Assembly: GCF_018340385.1 (NCBI RefSeq)
Contig: NC_056595.1
Location: 6,480,691-6,544,690, forward strand
DNA: 64,000 nt
Direction of reading: 5' to 3'
Source: Cyprinus carpio
Taxonomy: Eukaryota; Chordata; Actinopteri; Cypriniformes; Cyprinidae
The position numbers were made by a program, and so were the translations under genes. How positions within the stretch are numbered: position 1 is the first letter of the stretch; the number at the start of each line of letters is the position of its first letter. The notes below the pieces were generated by a model. It was not told where the DNA came from. It made no database searches and worked only from the letters and a program-made list of their open reading frames with translations. This document shows positions 37,426 through 49,400 of the stretch, one piece after another.

Positions 37426-40400
37426 GTACCCCTGGTGTATCCAGTACTGAACATTCACCCATATCCTATTCATATGGTCAATTGATGGTTTTACAGTGTA
37501 ATTGGATACTATCAATATAGTGGCTCAGTACCAGACCAGGCGGTTAATATTTAATTCCACTACATTTGAATTGTGGTTCAGTCTGATTAGTTTTGGCATC
37601 TCGTGAGAGACCATGGATAATATGATATGTCTCATACTCATCTATTGAATCAGGCTGCTAAGACTACATTTTTAATGGATTTATTGAGAGGTGAAAATCT
37701 CTACCCCTAAACCCATAATTTATTCCTAAAATCAGTGGGAAATGATAGTTGATTAACAAGGGTGTAGAAGCACCTAACCCTGACCGTAAGCCTAAAACTG
37801 ATATTTCCTGAAAAGTTATATCTCTATTCTGATTGGTTGACTGGAATGTTGTTCCAGGATCAACAAGGATGTTGATCCAGGAACATGTTGTTCTTGGTGA
37901 AATCACGCTCACCGTGTGAACAGACATGATGGACTTGCCTTCACTCCCAATGTGCATCAGTGAGCACTGGGTGCCCATGACCCCGATTCTGGTTCACCGA
38001 CTGTCCTTCCTTGCACCACTTGGTAAATAGAAATAACCAATACATATAGTAAACACCTAACATGACTTTTGGAGATGCTCTGACCGAAGTCTAGTAGCCA
38101 TCACTATTTGGCCCTTGTCAAAGTTTCTCACATCTTTTTGCTTGACCAATTTTCCAGCCTGCAACACATGAAATACAAGAACTTACTGTTCACTTGCTGC
38201 CTAATATATCCCACCCAGGTGCCACTGTAACGATATAATTAATGTTATTCACATCACCTGTCAGTGGTTATAATGTTGTGGTTGATCAGTGTATATTTAT
38301 TTATTCAGGTTTTAATGCCATATCAGCAATGTGCTAATCATTCTAAAAACATGTTAGCAATACAATAAAAACATGCTAATCATGCTAGCAATATGCTTTT
38401 CACATTAGAAACATGCTAACAACATGTTAATCATGCTAACAACATGCTAGTAACATGCTAATCATGTTAAAACATGCTAACATCATGCTAGAAACATGCT
38501 ATTAACATCTATATACATTTTCAAACTTCAAACTTTTACAACTGCTTTAGCCTTTTAGGCTAGGCTTTCTCAAGCCAACCTCAAAGTTTGTCTTGCCAAA
38601 CTTTTTTTTTATCTTGTTTCTGAATAATATCGTTGTCTAATATAAAAATGGACATTCTATTAAAATGTTTTACACTCAAAACTTACACAAGTCACAGACT
38701 GGTTTCTTTTCTCCTTTCAAATAAATATGAATGAGTGAGTCTTGAATGTCAGATTCAACATCTTGTACATACAGTACAACCTGGTCATATCTATTTTTCA
38801 AAACAGTAATTACTTCTTTAATTTACTACTGGATTTATCTCATATAGTTTGTTGTGTATGCATTCATTCCATTCCATTTGCCATTTATTATTAATGTACA
38901 TATTCAACATGTTTTACATTAGATACTGGAATATTACATTCTGTTATTTCCAACTGAAGAGCTTCCTTTGCCACTTTATCTGCTTTTCCATTGCCGACCA
39001 ATCCCATATGGCTCGGTATCCAACAAACAATAATGTTGAAATCTTGTTTCTTTAAAAAGTCAACTTTTTTACAGTTTACTAATAATTGTAAGGTGTTCAG
39101 TTTTAAAGACTCAAGTGGTTGTAGGCAGGACATGTTATGATATTCATATTAAAATCCAGATTTTCCAAATGGGATTTTATGAGTATTCCAAAAGGACTGA
39201 TATATCTAGGTCTAGCTTCATATAGATGTAAATACTGAAGGTGGAAGACTGAAGAATGCTGGATTACTTTTGTTAGTTTTTTTAAATCAGTGCATATGTT
39301 ACTTTTATTGTGCTTTTTAATGTGAAGCACAAAATGAATATACAACTTGCTCCTTTGTACACTACAGAAAAAAGAAAAAAAAGAAAAATCGTTAACATGA
39401 AGGTGAATAAATGATGACAATCTGCATTTTCAGAACAGTGTAAAGCATATTTTTAGAGTTGAGAAACTAATAGCTAAAACTCTATTCTGATTTGAATGTG
39501 TCCATACACTGTATGTGTGATGATGTTCCACACTGGCTGGTGTGCCAAATTCTCTGCTGTCCCTCGGGTGACTCATTCAAACATGCTTTTCTTCAACACA
39601 TCAATAGAGGGCAGAGGAGGGCACGCTGAAAAAACGGCTTTGTGTGGACAGGTTTGTGTAACCCCCCCAAGGTTTGGAATCTCTTTTGTTAGTCTGTGTG
39701 AGTGTGTATGGGCTTGTGAATAAAGAACAGTGCTTCCACAACAAACACAGCTTTTACTGGACAGTTTGCTTCTCACTGGCTTGCAGTTTAAAACTAAATC
39801 CCCAGCTTAGTTCATATCCCAGTGTTCTCTTCTCCAGGGCTCTTTCTTCTTTCAGCGTGAGGTATATAAAATAATTGACTGATGTTTTCAACTTAAACTG
39901 CGCTTACCCTCAAAACCCAGCCATTGTCAACACACTATATGACTTATTGTGAGAAATCAAGACCTGTTCTGCTGTAGGCAATCTGTACCTGCACCTCAAA
40001 CTGCTCATGTGGAACCAGTGTCAGGCAGTCAGGTATACAGCGCTCTAGGGATGGTGGGGCAAATAAGTTCAACCCAAAGCCAGGCTCTGTGGTAACTGCC
40101 TGAACCACTTGATTTACACAAGAATACCCTATTCTTCTCAACCATCTAAAATCCCCGATATATTCAGTGAAGTACATTCTTCAGTCTGGTGTAAAAAGAA
40201 GTTTAAAATAGGTGAGTAATGGTGTTTTGGCCAGATTTTGTTCGAAAACGTAATAATATGCTTCACATTATCATTCAAAGGTTTGGAATAACTAGAATAT
40301 TTTTAAATGTTTTTCAAATAAGTCTCCTATGCTCACCAAGGCTGCATTTCTGTGATAAAAAAATACAGTAAAAACAGCAATATTGTGAATTTATTTATTT

Positions 40401-43400
40401 TTTCAGATTAAAAACACTGTCAATAGTGTCAATGTTAAAAACAATGTTTTAAAAACAGTGTTTTTGCTGCTTAATATTTTTGTGAAAGCGATGATACTTT
40501 TTTCAGAAATATTTGATGAATAACAGCTTAAAAAAAAAAAAAAACATGAAAATAAATGTGAATTTAAATTCATCAGTTATATCACTTTAAACATTTTAAT
40601 GGGTCCTTGTTGAATAAAAATATTACTTTTTATTTTTTTATATAAAAAATTAAAATAAAATAATGGTAGTGTATGATGGTTTCCATAAAAATATTTTCAA
40701 CAACTGGTAATAATAAGAAATGTTTCTTAAGTACCAAATCAGCATATAAGAAAGATTTCTAAAGGATCATGTGATACTGAATGGAGTTATGGCTGCTGAA
40801 ATTTCAGCTTTGCCATCACAGGAATAAATTACATTTTAAAATACATTAAAATAGAACATTTTAGATTGTAATAATATATCACAATATTACTGTGTTTACT
40901 GTATTTATCATCAAATAAATACAGCCTGTGAGTATAAGAGATGCCTGACACAGTCAGTGAAAGAACTTTTGTATACAAAATAGAATATCTCCATCTCCAA
41001 ATCTGATTGGCTGACTGCACAAATTCATAATGCGCTCTCTGGTTGATACAAAGAGCTCTGCCAAACTCTGCTCTGTAATCTTTACTCTAGTATTTTACAC
41101 TCTTCTCTATGTGATCTAATCTGTCCTCCGTCTTTTTTCCATCTCTGTGTGTGTTATTTTGGCTAAAGTCTCTCATGCACAGCTGGCCCTCCTGTTGTTT
41201 TGTGTTGGATAATGTTGTTTGGCAGCGGTCGGGAGGACGCCCATTCCCTTGATTCCCCTCAACATTACACAGCAGGGCCAAATTCCTGCACAACACAGCA
41301 CAGACTCTTTCTCTCTGTCTCTCGCTCTCAGACAACGGAGGGAGAAAGGGAATAATTAAGGCACTGGACTTGATATGCAGCACAAGTGTAAAAGACATGA
41401 AAGGCCATCACTTATTTGACTCTCCTGAATAGAAAACCGCAGGAATATACTGTGCAAGATATTATTATGACAATGCTGAGAAAACCCTGATGATCCCTGA
41501 ATTTAAAAGAAATGGAAACAACTCAAAAATTTAACCTTGCCTAATTTAATTTCTCAAATTAATCACAAGAAGTCCTGAATATATTATATTTTATATTTAA
41601 TATACTCATATCTGTTTCTAATATGCCTTAAATGGCAAGTCATTTGATTTAAAATCCAGTATAATCACCAAAAGATCACAAAAAGACCAAAAGAGATGTC
41701 ACAATGACCATCTCGCAACATGACGTTACAGTAGCTGCATTGAAAACAGATGAGGGCATACAGTATATATACAGCTCCCTATCGATGCAAAGTTTTGTCC
41801 ACATTAGTTTATCATTTCATACAGAGTTTATTTTTATTTTATTTTTTTTTTTTTAACTTAAGCAGTGCAAGCCATGCTTGTTTTCTTTTGTCATCATTTA
41901 TTCAAGGCATACAGCGCCGGACACGGACAGATTTGCTGATACGCAAAGTACTTTACAGGAATTCCTTAAGCTTATTGCTGTTACTGTGGCAGCCAACAAC
42001 AGCATAGCTTAACCCTGTGCACATTTTTATATTTAGTCATATAAAAAAAAAAAAACTGTTTAATTCAGTCTATCTTTTTTCTGCCGTTTTAATATGGATT
42101 TCTATGGAGACAGGAACACGAGAGCACTGAACTTTCTTCTAGGTGTCCTATTGCAGCAGAGCTGAAAAGTTCGTTTAAGCTGCACCCTTTACATTACAGA
42201 TATGGATTTGCATTTCCTTCAGCCTGAGGCTTATTCATTTCACTTTTGGCATGAAAGCGCTTACATGTGCCAAAAATATAGTAACACAATTAGTTACTTT
42301 TTTAGGAAGTAAAGCTATATTGAAATGCATTACTTTTAAAAGTAACTTTCCCCAACACTGCACATAACACTGGACCTGTTCATCTGAAATCAGGTGCAGG
42401 AACACAGTGAAAGTTGAGGACAGCAGCCAAGCTTTTGTGTGACAGTTGAGCCAAAAACACATTGTTTTTTGGGAACCCAGAGCTTTCTTATTTATGAGCG
42501 TTCTCCATATCTACTGCAGTCAGGCAGCACTAGTGTAATAAAGCAGTCGAGACACAAGAGTCCATGTCTGGAGCGCATCCAAGATGAGTCTGGCCAATGA
42601 CCGTAAGGTGGAGTTTTACTGGTCCTTCAAGAATTATGTGGAATTCTATTTGCTCGTGCTATTGCTCCCATCCCTGTCCTCATGGACGCCACCCAAAACA
42701 CTGGCAAGAAAATAAAATGAAATGAAATATCTCTGGCATGTATTTTCACAGAAAAGAAAAACAAATATTTGAACAGATGTTGACTTTTTTATTTTTACAG
42801 CATTTTTATTCAACTGTAGCAAAGTCTCAAAGCAAACCACAATGGGGGAACTCACTACGAATGAACTGTGACCGCAGATATGCGATATTTATTTGTCCAC
42901 TTTGTTTTAAGATATAATGCAAGTCATACAATGGAGCAAACAAACCCACATATTGGCAAAAACTAAACAGTCAAATTGTCTTAAAGGGGCCTTCCTACCT
43001 TCTTACAGTCCAATGAGTTTTTAAAGTGAGTGGGGTTACCAGGCACAACACCAAATAAATTTAAAGCATAACTGAGATGAAACATAGTGTTGCTCATTGC
43101 ATTTGTAGCTGGTTAGGACAAAATGTTTCAATTTCAATTTTTAACATTTATTAGTTCCTTCTATCATTATACACAATTAACTTTCCATGACACATCTGCT
43201 AGGATATTGTGTTCTAATAAACCTGTTTACAGCTAACTTGTTGTGGGTGAATTGGTGCATTCTATAATGAGATGCAGGGTTTGCACAAAAAAAAAAAAAA
43301 AAAAAAGCATGCTACAATGGCACAACTGTTTAGTAAATTTGCCCATTTATATATACCACTCCCCCCCACCCCCACCCACCCACACACACACACACACACT

Positions 43401-46400
43401 CAAACACAAACACACATCTCATGTGAACATGAGAGGAAGAGATAATGGAAACTAAGTGAAATATATTCTGGGCTGAACAGCATTTAAGCAAAAGACAACA
43501 AACACACAAAAACATTGTGTCATTCTTTCAAACATATTTTAAAGGCAGTAAAAGCTCTGATCTCATAAAGCTGTTTATACGCAGCTCAAATTGGATGACT
43601 TCCAACCATTCCACCCTGATTGTCTGCACGTGGAGAGCAGATCTCCATCCACACACATGTCAGACAAATAAACATTCTAATTACTGTGAGGAAACATCTA
43701 GTCCTATGTAATGATAAGAAGCAAAAAAAGGAAGAAAACATCCTATTTTGTCTTGTTTGGTGACAAACCCAGAGTATTTCTTAGCAGACTTGAAATAAAC
43801 TCAAGTGAGTGCAAAAGCTCAAACTTGTTGCATTCTGAAATGTTCCAGGATGTAATTCATAAAGCAAAATAATCTGTCATTTAAAGGGACAGTTCAAACT
43901 TGTTGCATTCTGAAATGTTCCAGGATGTCCCAAATTCTTTTGTGAATTTCAGTGCATTTCAGTTTGAACTATTAACTATATCTAACCCATTTTGTATTAC
44001 AGACTTGTACTATATATTGCCAAATCTGTTCAAATGTTTGAGTCATTGTTGAGATCTCTTCTAAAGAAGACATTATTGAGACTATCGGGGTCTTTTTCTC
44101 AGAATTAAAATCTGAGAAGCAGAAGACTTCAGTAAAACTTTACATTTGATATGTTTGCTGTCTAGGTTAAACAGGTGAAATAGTTAAAATATATAATTAT
44201 TCGTGTTCGCTAAGGCACAAATTACTAAGATAAGGAGAGGGACTTGAGTCATCTCTAGAAACCAGAATATCAGAGGCTTTTTTGGGTCCTTTTAATATCG
44301 GCCATAAGAAATCAACTAGCAACCACATTATCAGAAAAAAATTATTTGTGCAAAAATTGTGCCTTTATGGGTACAACAGCTTGTCACTGTGACCGTACCC
44401 TCAAAGGATTAACTTTGTAACTTCTTTACCCCTAAAGGGTGCATATTATTAACTATAGAAGTAATATGTACCCTTAAGGTAATACAGTATGTACTCTTAC
44501 AGTACTATTATGAACCCTTTAAGGGGTAAAGAATGTACAAAGGTGTCCCTTTGAGGGTACTGCCCCACTGAGAAGCTGTTGTACCCCTAAAGGTACAATT
44601 TTTGCAAAACAATTTTTTCTTAGAGTACATCTACCTCTAGTGCTTTAGCAACCATTACTGCCCTTTAACAGAGTAATACAAGCTGCCAAATGAAGGTGTG
44701 TGTTACACATACATGCAGCATTTCCTTAACACTACAATAAATCTGTGTGTGTGTGTCTTTGAGTCTCAAGTTACACAGCCCCGTCACAGTGCTCTCTGGA
44801 ATGCACCATTTACGAACAGTTACGAGAAATTTCTGCTCCTGCAGGAAAACCTCTATACCAAATCTGTCACTGAAAGGCCAATCAATTCTCTACCTTCCTT
44901 CTGAAAAACATCCCTACACAGCTGTCAGTTGTAATATGCTTTTAGTTTTGCCTGTTAAGGGTTGTGATTTGTGCCTTAATTAGTGAAGACTATTAAGCAC
45001 TCTGGAATTATTTTATCTGTGAATTAGTTTTTTATTTGGGCATAAAGGATCAACAAAACTTGGCTGTAATCAGATTTACATTACTGCAGGCCTTGAATTC
45101 CAACATAGCTACAGAACTACATAATAAAAATAATAAAACACAAAATGATAATTGAAACATTAAGTTGGTTTTATTGAGTTTCAGATGAAGTCAATAAGGT
45201 TAAAAGCATTCTATGGATGGAAGGCAGAGTTAGCCAATCAGCATTTGAGAGGGAATCTGATGTGACAATGAAAAAATGATTTACAGGCTATATTACAGAA
45301 CAATTCATTGTGAGTTTGTAGAACTTTACACACTAAAAGGTTTCTATGGAAGGGAAGTATGTTGAATATCTTATGTGTGCATGTGCAAGTGAGTGTGTGC
45401 AGTAAAATTGACGAATATGTGCAGCAGATGAAAGCCAGAGCAGATCTTCCTACTGTCATGTAAATGAGAAGAAATCTGACAAACACTGCAGAAGAACAGA
45501 GAGAGAGAGAAATGGTGCTGCCTTGACCGGACTGGACAAAGAGATCATTCAGACATGCAAACAGTAAAATACATTATAAAATGTATATTACAAATCATCC
45601 ACTTGTTGGGTTTCCATCCAACTATCTATTTTTATGCAAATTTAAAATTTGCACTGAATGGAAATATTTGATATGCACAAACAAATTCACATTAAGGTTG
45701 GACAGATGTAGTTTCTGGAAGTTCAAATGTGCTGGAAACAGGTGACGGAGTTTGTACACATAAACTATGTGTTTTGACCATTTTGACACTCAAGATGAGG
45801 TGCTGTACTGAGAAGTTGACAGGTTTTGTCCAGTTAATCCAAGAATGGAACCCAAAATTGCTCAAAATATGGCATTCAGAGGCTGCTTATGTGAGCTAGT
45901 GTACTCATTCTATGCTAAAGATAAAGCAAGTATTCAAGGTATTATGGGTATTCTGATAATGTAAGACACTACAGTGATGCTCTATCTGTTCTATATTTAT
46001 TTACTGCAGTATGACATAAAATTCTAAATACAGTATTTTGTTGTAACAAATGATTGTTAAAGTCACACTGAATTGAAAGTAGTGACAGATGTTTTCTTCT
46101 GTGACGTAAATCAGGGTGATTATCGGAAAAGAATGCATTTCCCAAAAGCATCATTAACCAATTACGGTTACAAGGTCTGTCTTTGCTAACATAGTTAAAA
46201 GATTCATGTTTCCCAAACCACAGTTCCAGCAAACATTTGCAAACAGCATTACAAATACATGTGGTTGAAACTACAACTGTCTACCTGTGGTTAGAAGCAT
46301 ATTTTCTTGTTAACAGGACATGTGGACTTACACACTAGACCAAGCTCTTGAGCACAATAAGCAAGCTAACATGAAGTGCATTCTATATCTTTCATTATGT

Positions 46401-49400
46401 TTAATATACACCAGGGATCTCCAACACTGCTCCTAGAGAGCTACCATCCTGCAGACTTCAGTTCTAACCCTGCTTCAACACACCTGGCTGTAATAATCAG
46501 GTAACCCTGAACACCTTGATTAACTGGTTCACATGTGTCTGACTGGGGTTGGAGCTGAAATCTGCATGACGGTAGCTCTCCAGGGGCAGGGTTGTAAACC
46601 CCTGATATATACATTTCAAGCTATATGTAACAACGTTCTTAGATCGGGAAGGAGGAGGCAGGAACCGGCAAACACTTAAATAAAACTTTAATAATAAAAT
46701 AAACACAAAATAGCACGACAGCCGCTCGCGGACGACTGCCGTGCACAAACAGAAACATAACACAAAATAAACTCCACGCCTGGTCCTCTCTCATCCAACA
46801 CTGTTGATACTCCTCCTTTTATCTTTCTAGAGCTCCTCCGTGGGACTCGAGACCGGTGAGTGGCGTAGGTGTTGCGCATTCTCATTAACTCCCGCACCTC
46901 TCGCCACACTATATATTTTAGTGTGTCAACAAACAATACCATTTTGAATGCTGCTGACTGCATATACTGCATTCATAGCCTACAGAATTGTGCCAGTTAC
47001 ATACTGTAAGCATGAAAAAAATAAAATAAATGATTTCTGTTGTTTTGTGTAAATGAACTATAATCTGAAATCAATATCACCAATGCAATTAACTACAGCC
47101 CTATGTTTTTGAACCAACATTGTTCAAATTACAGGGATGCAACCATGTCACTATGGTTTAAGGAAACAGTAGCAACTAGCTAGTTAATTTCTCCGGTGAT
47201 GTATCATATTATGATACAGTGAGTTACATCATTGTATTAGAAACCACCCCAGGTTAGGGCATGATGCTAGGGCTAATACTGAAAGACTGCCAACAAACCA
47301 TACAGATCTGAAGAGACCTTGCCAGTTTTATGGTTATATATATGTTATGGTTATGTTTTTTCTAATGATATATATACATGTTTATGTTGTTTTTCCTTAT
47401 ATGTTTTGTAACTCCACAAACAGTATTGACATTCCTCTGCAGTAACCAAACACCAGCCCAAAGCTGATCAACCGCCAGAGAGCATGCTGCACTGCCAGCT
47501 GAGAGTTTTCTTGCCCCGGGCACAAGCATTAAAGATTCCCAGCAATTCACATGGTGCAAGGTCAGACACACGCCACTGAAGATACCACCTCACTCTTAAG
47601 TTCATGAGAGACCCATCTTCGACCCATTATCATGAAAAGTTAATCTGGTTTATCCAAGAAAAGATCTGGACCAAATTCTTTAACATGGCTATTCTTGCAG
47701 TGATTATGTTTTATGTTTTGTAAGGCTATGATCTTGTGATGTTTGAGTCTACAATCAGTCCAAGACAGCCTTGCTCAGTGACTCCGAGAAAAGCCTTAAA
47801 TAAACAAGCACAGTGAATGTGGACCACAGAATGGTTAAACTCACCTCTGCTACTATTGTCTTCATCCTGAAAGAGAGAGAAGATAAAAGAGTGTTAAAAA
47901 TGTTTCAAAGACAACTTAAAGGGGTGGTTCACTGTTTTTTTTTTTCTTTTCCTAGGCTTGATTGTGTTTATGGGGTGCAGTCTAACAGATCTTAATGCTT
48001 CGATTTTTGTTTTTCACATAATGTACCTTTATTCCACACCGCTCTGTCCCTTCTCTGAGAAAAACGCTGACCAAAAAACAACAAAACAACAACAACAACA
48101 GAGGTTTTAATTATCGGACCAAAAACCTCTGCATGTAATAATCTAAAACACTGTCTAACAATTCATGACTGTGCTGTCAATTCTTCGTCATCAATTAGAA
48201 ACCTAGGTGTGCTATTGGATAGCAACCTTTTCTTTGAAAGTCATGTTTCTAGCATTTGTAAAACTGCATTTTTACATCTTAAAAATATGAACAATGAACT
48301 GACTTTAACTGATAAACTGACTGTTTTCTATTGTCCTCTTGCATTTTCAGCACATGTTTTGACACAATCTGTATTGTATAAAGCACTATATAAATAAAGG
48401 TGACTTGAAAGAATTATCGTATGCTCATCAAGTCTGCAATTATTTGATAAAATACAGTAAAGACAATATGGTGAAGTATTATTACAATTTCAAAAAGGTG
48501 TTTTTTTTTGTTTGTTTGTTTTTTTTCTCTATTTCAATCTAAAATCATAATCTATTCCTGTGATGGGAAGGCTGAATTATCAGCAGCCATTACTCCAGTC
48601 TTTAATGTCACATGATCATCATGAAAAACTATGAAAACTGTGGCTGGACACTTTACATGTTGGTCAGATGGTTTCTTTCGTAATAAGCTGCAAAGTGAAC
48701 CAGAATTTTGAGTAGAAATAACTACCAACAAGTGATGCACCAAAATTTTGCCAACCGAAAATATTCAGCCAAAAATACATTTTGTTTTTGGTTACATTTG
48801 ATATGAAACAAAGTCTCAGTATTTACATTTTATCAATTTTATAACAACATTTAAAAATGTATGTATGTCAAAATTCAAATGATTTGACAATCTTTAATGT
48901 GACTTGACAGATTTCTATTGCCATATCAATCCTCATAAAAGCATTTCAATGTCCATAACTCGTTAGAAAAAAAAAAAATAGTATTTGTAGTATTTGCTAA
49001 ATGTAAACACTATATTACATATTCATTATAGTTTTACTTAATATGATTGTAATGTCGTTATTTAATGCAATTTAAATCTGTCATGAAAACAAACTTTTAT
49101 TACAGTCAGTTTAAATGTTTATTTTTCAACAAAGAATTGGAGTAGAAACATAATTATATCCTTAAACCATTGATATAAAAACTGCCTTATGTGCAATTTA
49201 AATGTTTATATATACAACTTTTATTTGAGTGCACATTATGAAATGTTTTTGATTAATTAACCATTAACCATTATTAAAAACACTTTATTTAGGATTTTGG
49301 TTTTCAACTAAATGAAAACTTTTTGGTTTAAGTAAAAACCTAATATCAGTGCATCAAAGTAAAAGTATCCCATAATATGGCATATAATTGGCTTGATAGT

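Larger units (their letters stand above)
35609..47844 (-). other. 12.2-kb arhgap21 intron, repeat-rich, no host exon recognised
   Basis: The largest intron in view, between the 22-bp microexon and the PDZ core exon. It contains a GT array, TTA array, ATGCTAA minisatellite, LINE RNase H fragment, palindromic element copy 2, hAT terminal fragment, palindromic MITE and hAT MITE (all listed). Stretches without a listed feature are AT-rich and show only short incidental frames. Confidence 0.55.

Noticed and set aside
38335..38515. CRISPR-like array
   Set aside because: Repeats are irregular and lack unique spacers of constant length; this is a degenerate minisatellite in a vertebrate genome.
41087..41398. 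103-codon minus-strand open frame in the 12-kb intron
   Set aside because: No family resemblance and no splice sites fitting the arhgap21 phases on either side; probably chance.
46610..46990. GC-rich stretch suggesting an LTR or coding fragment
   Set aside because: Looks like a repeated fish sequence (gaggaggcaggaaccggc, caaacacttaaataaaac) but I could not find paired LTRs, a primer-binding site or a protein, so no element is claimed.
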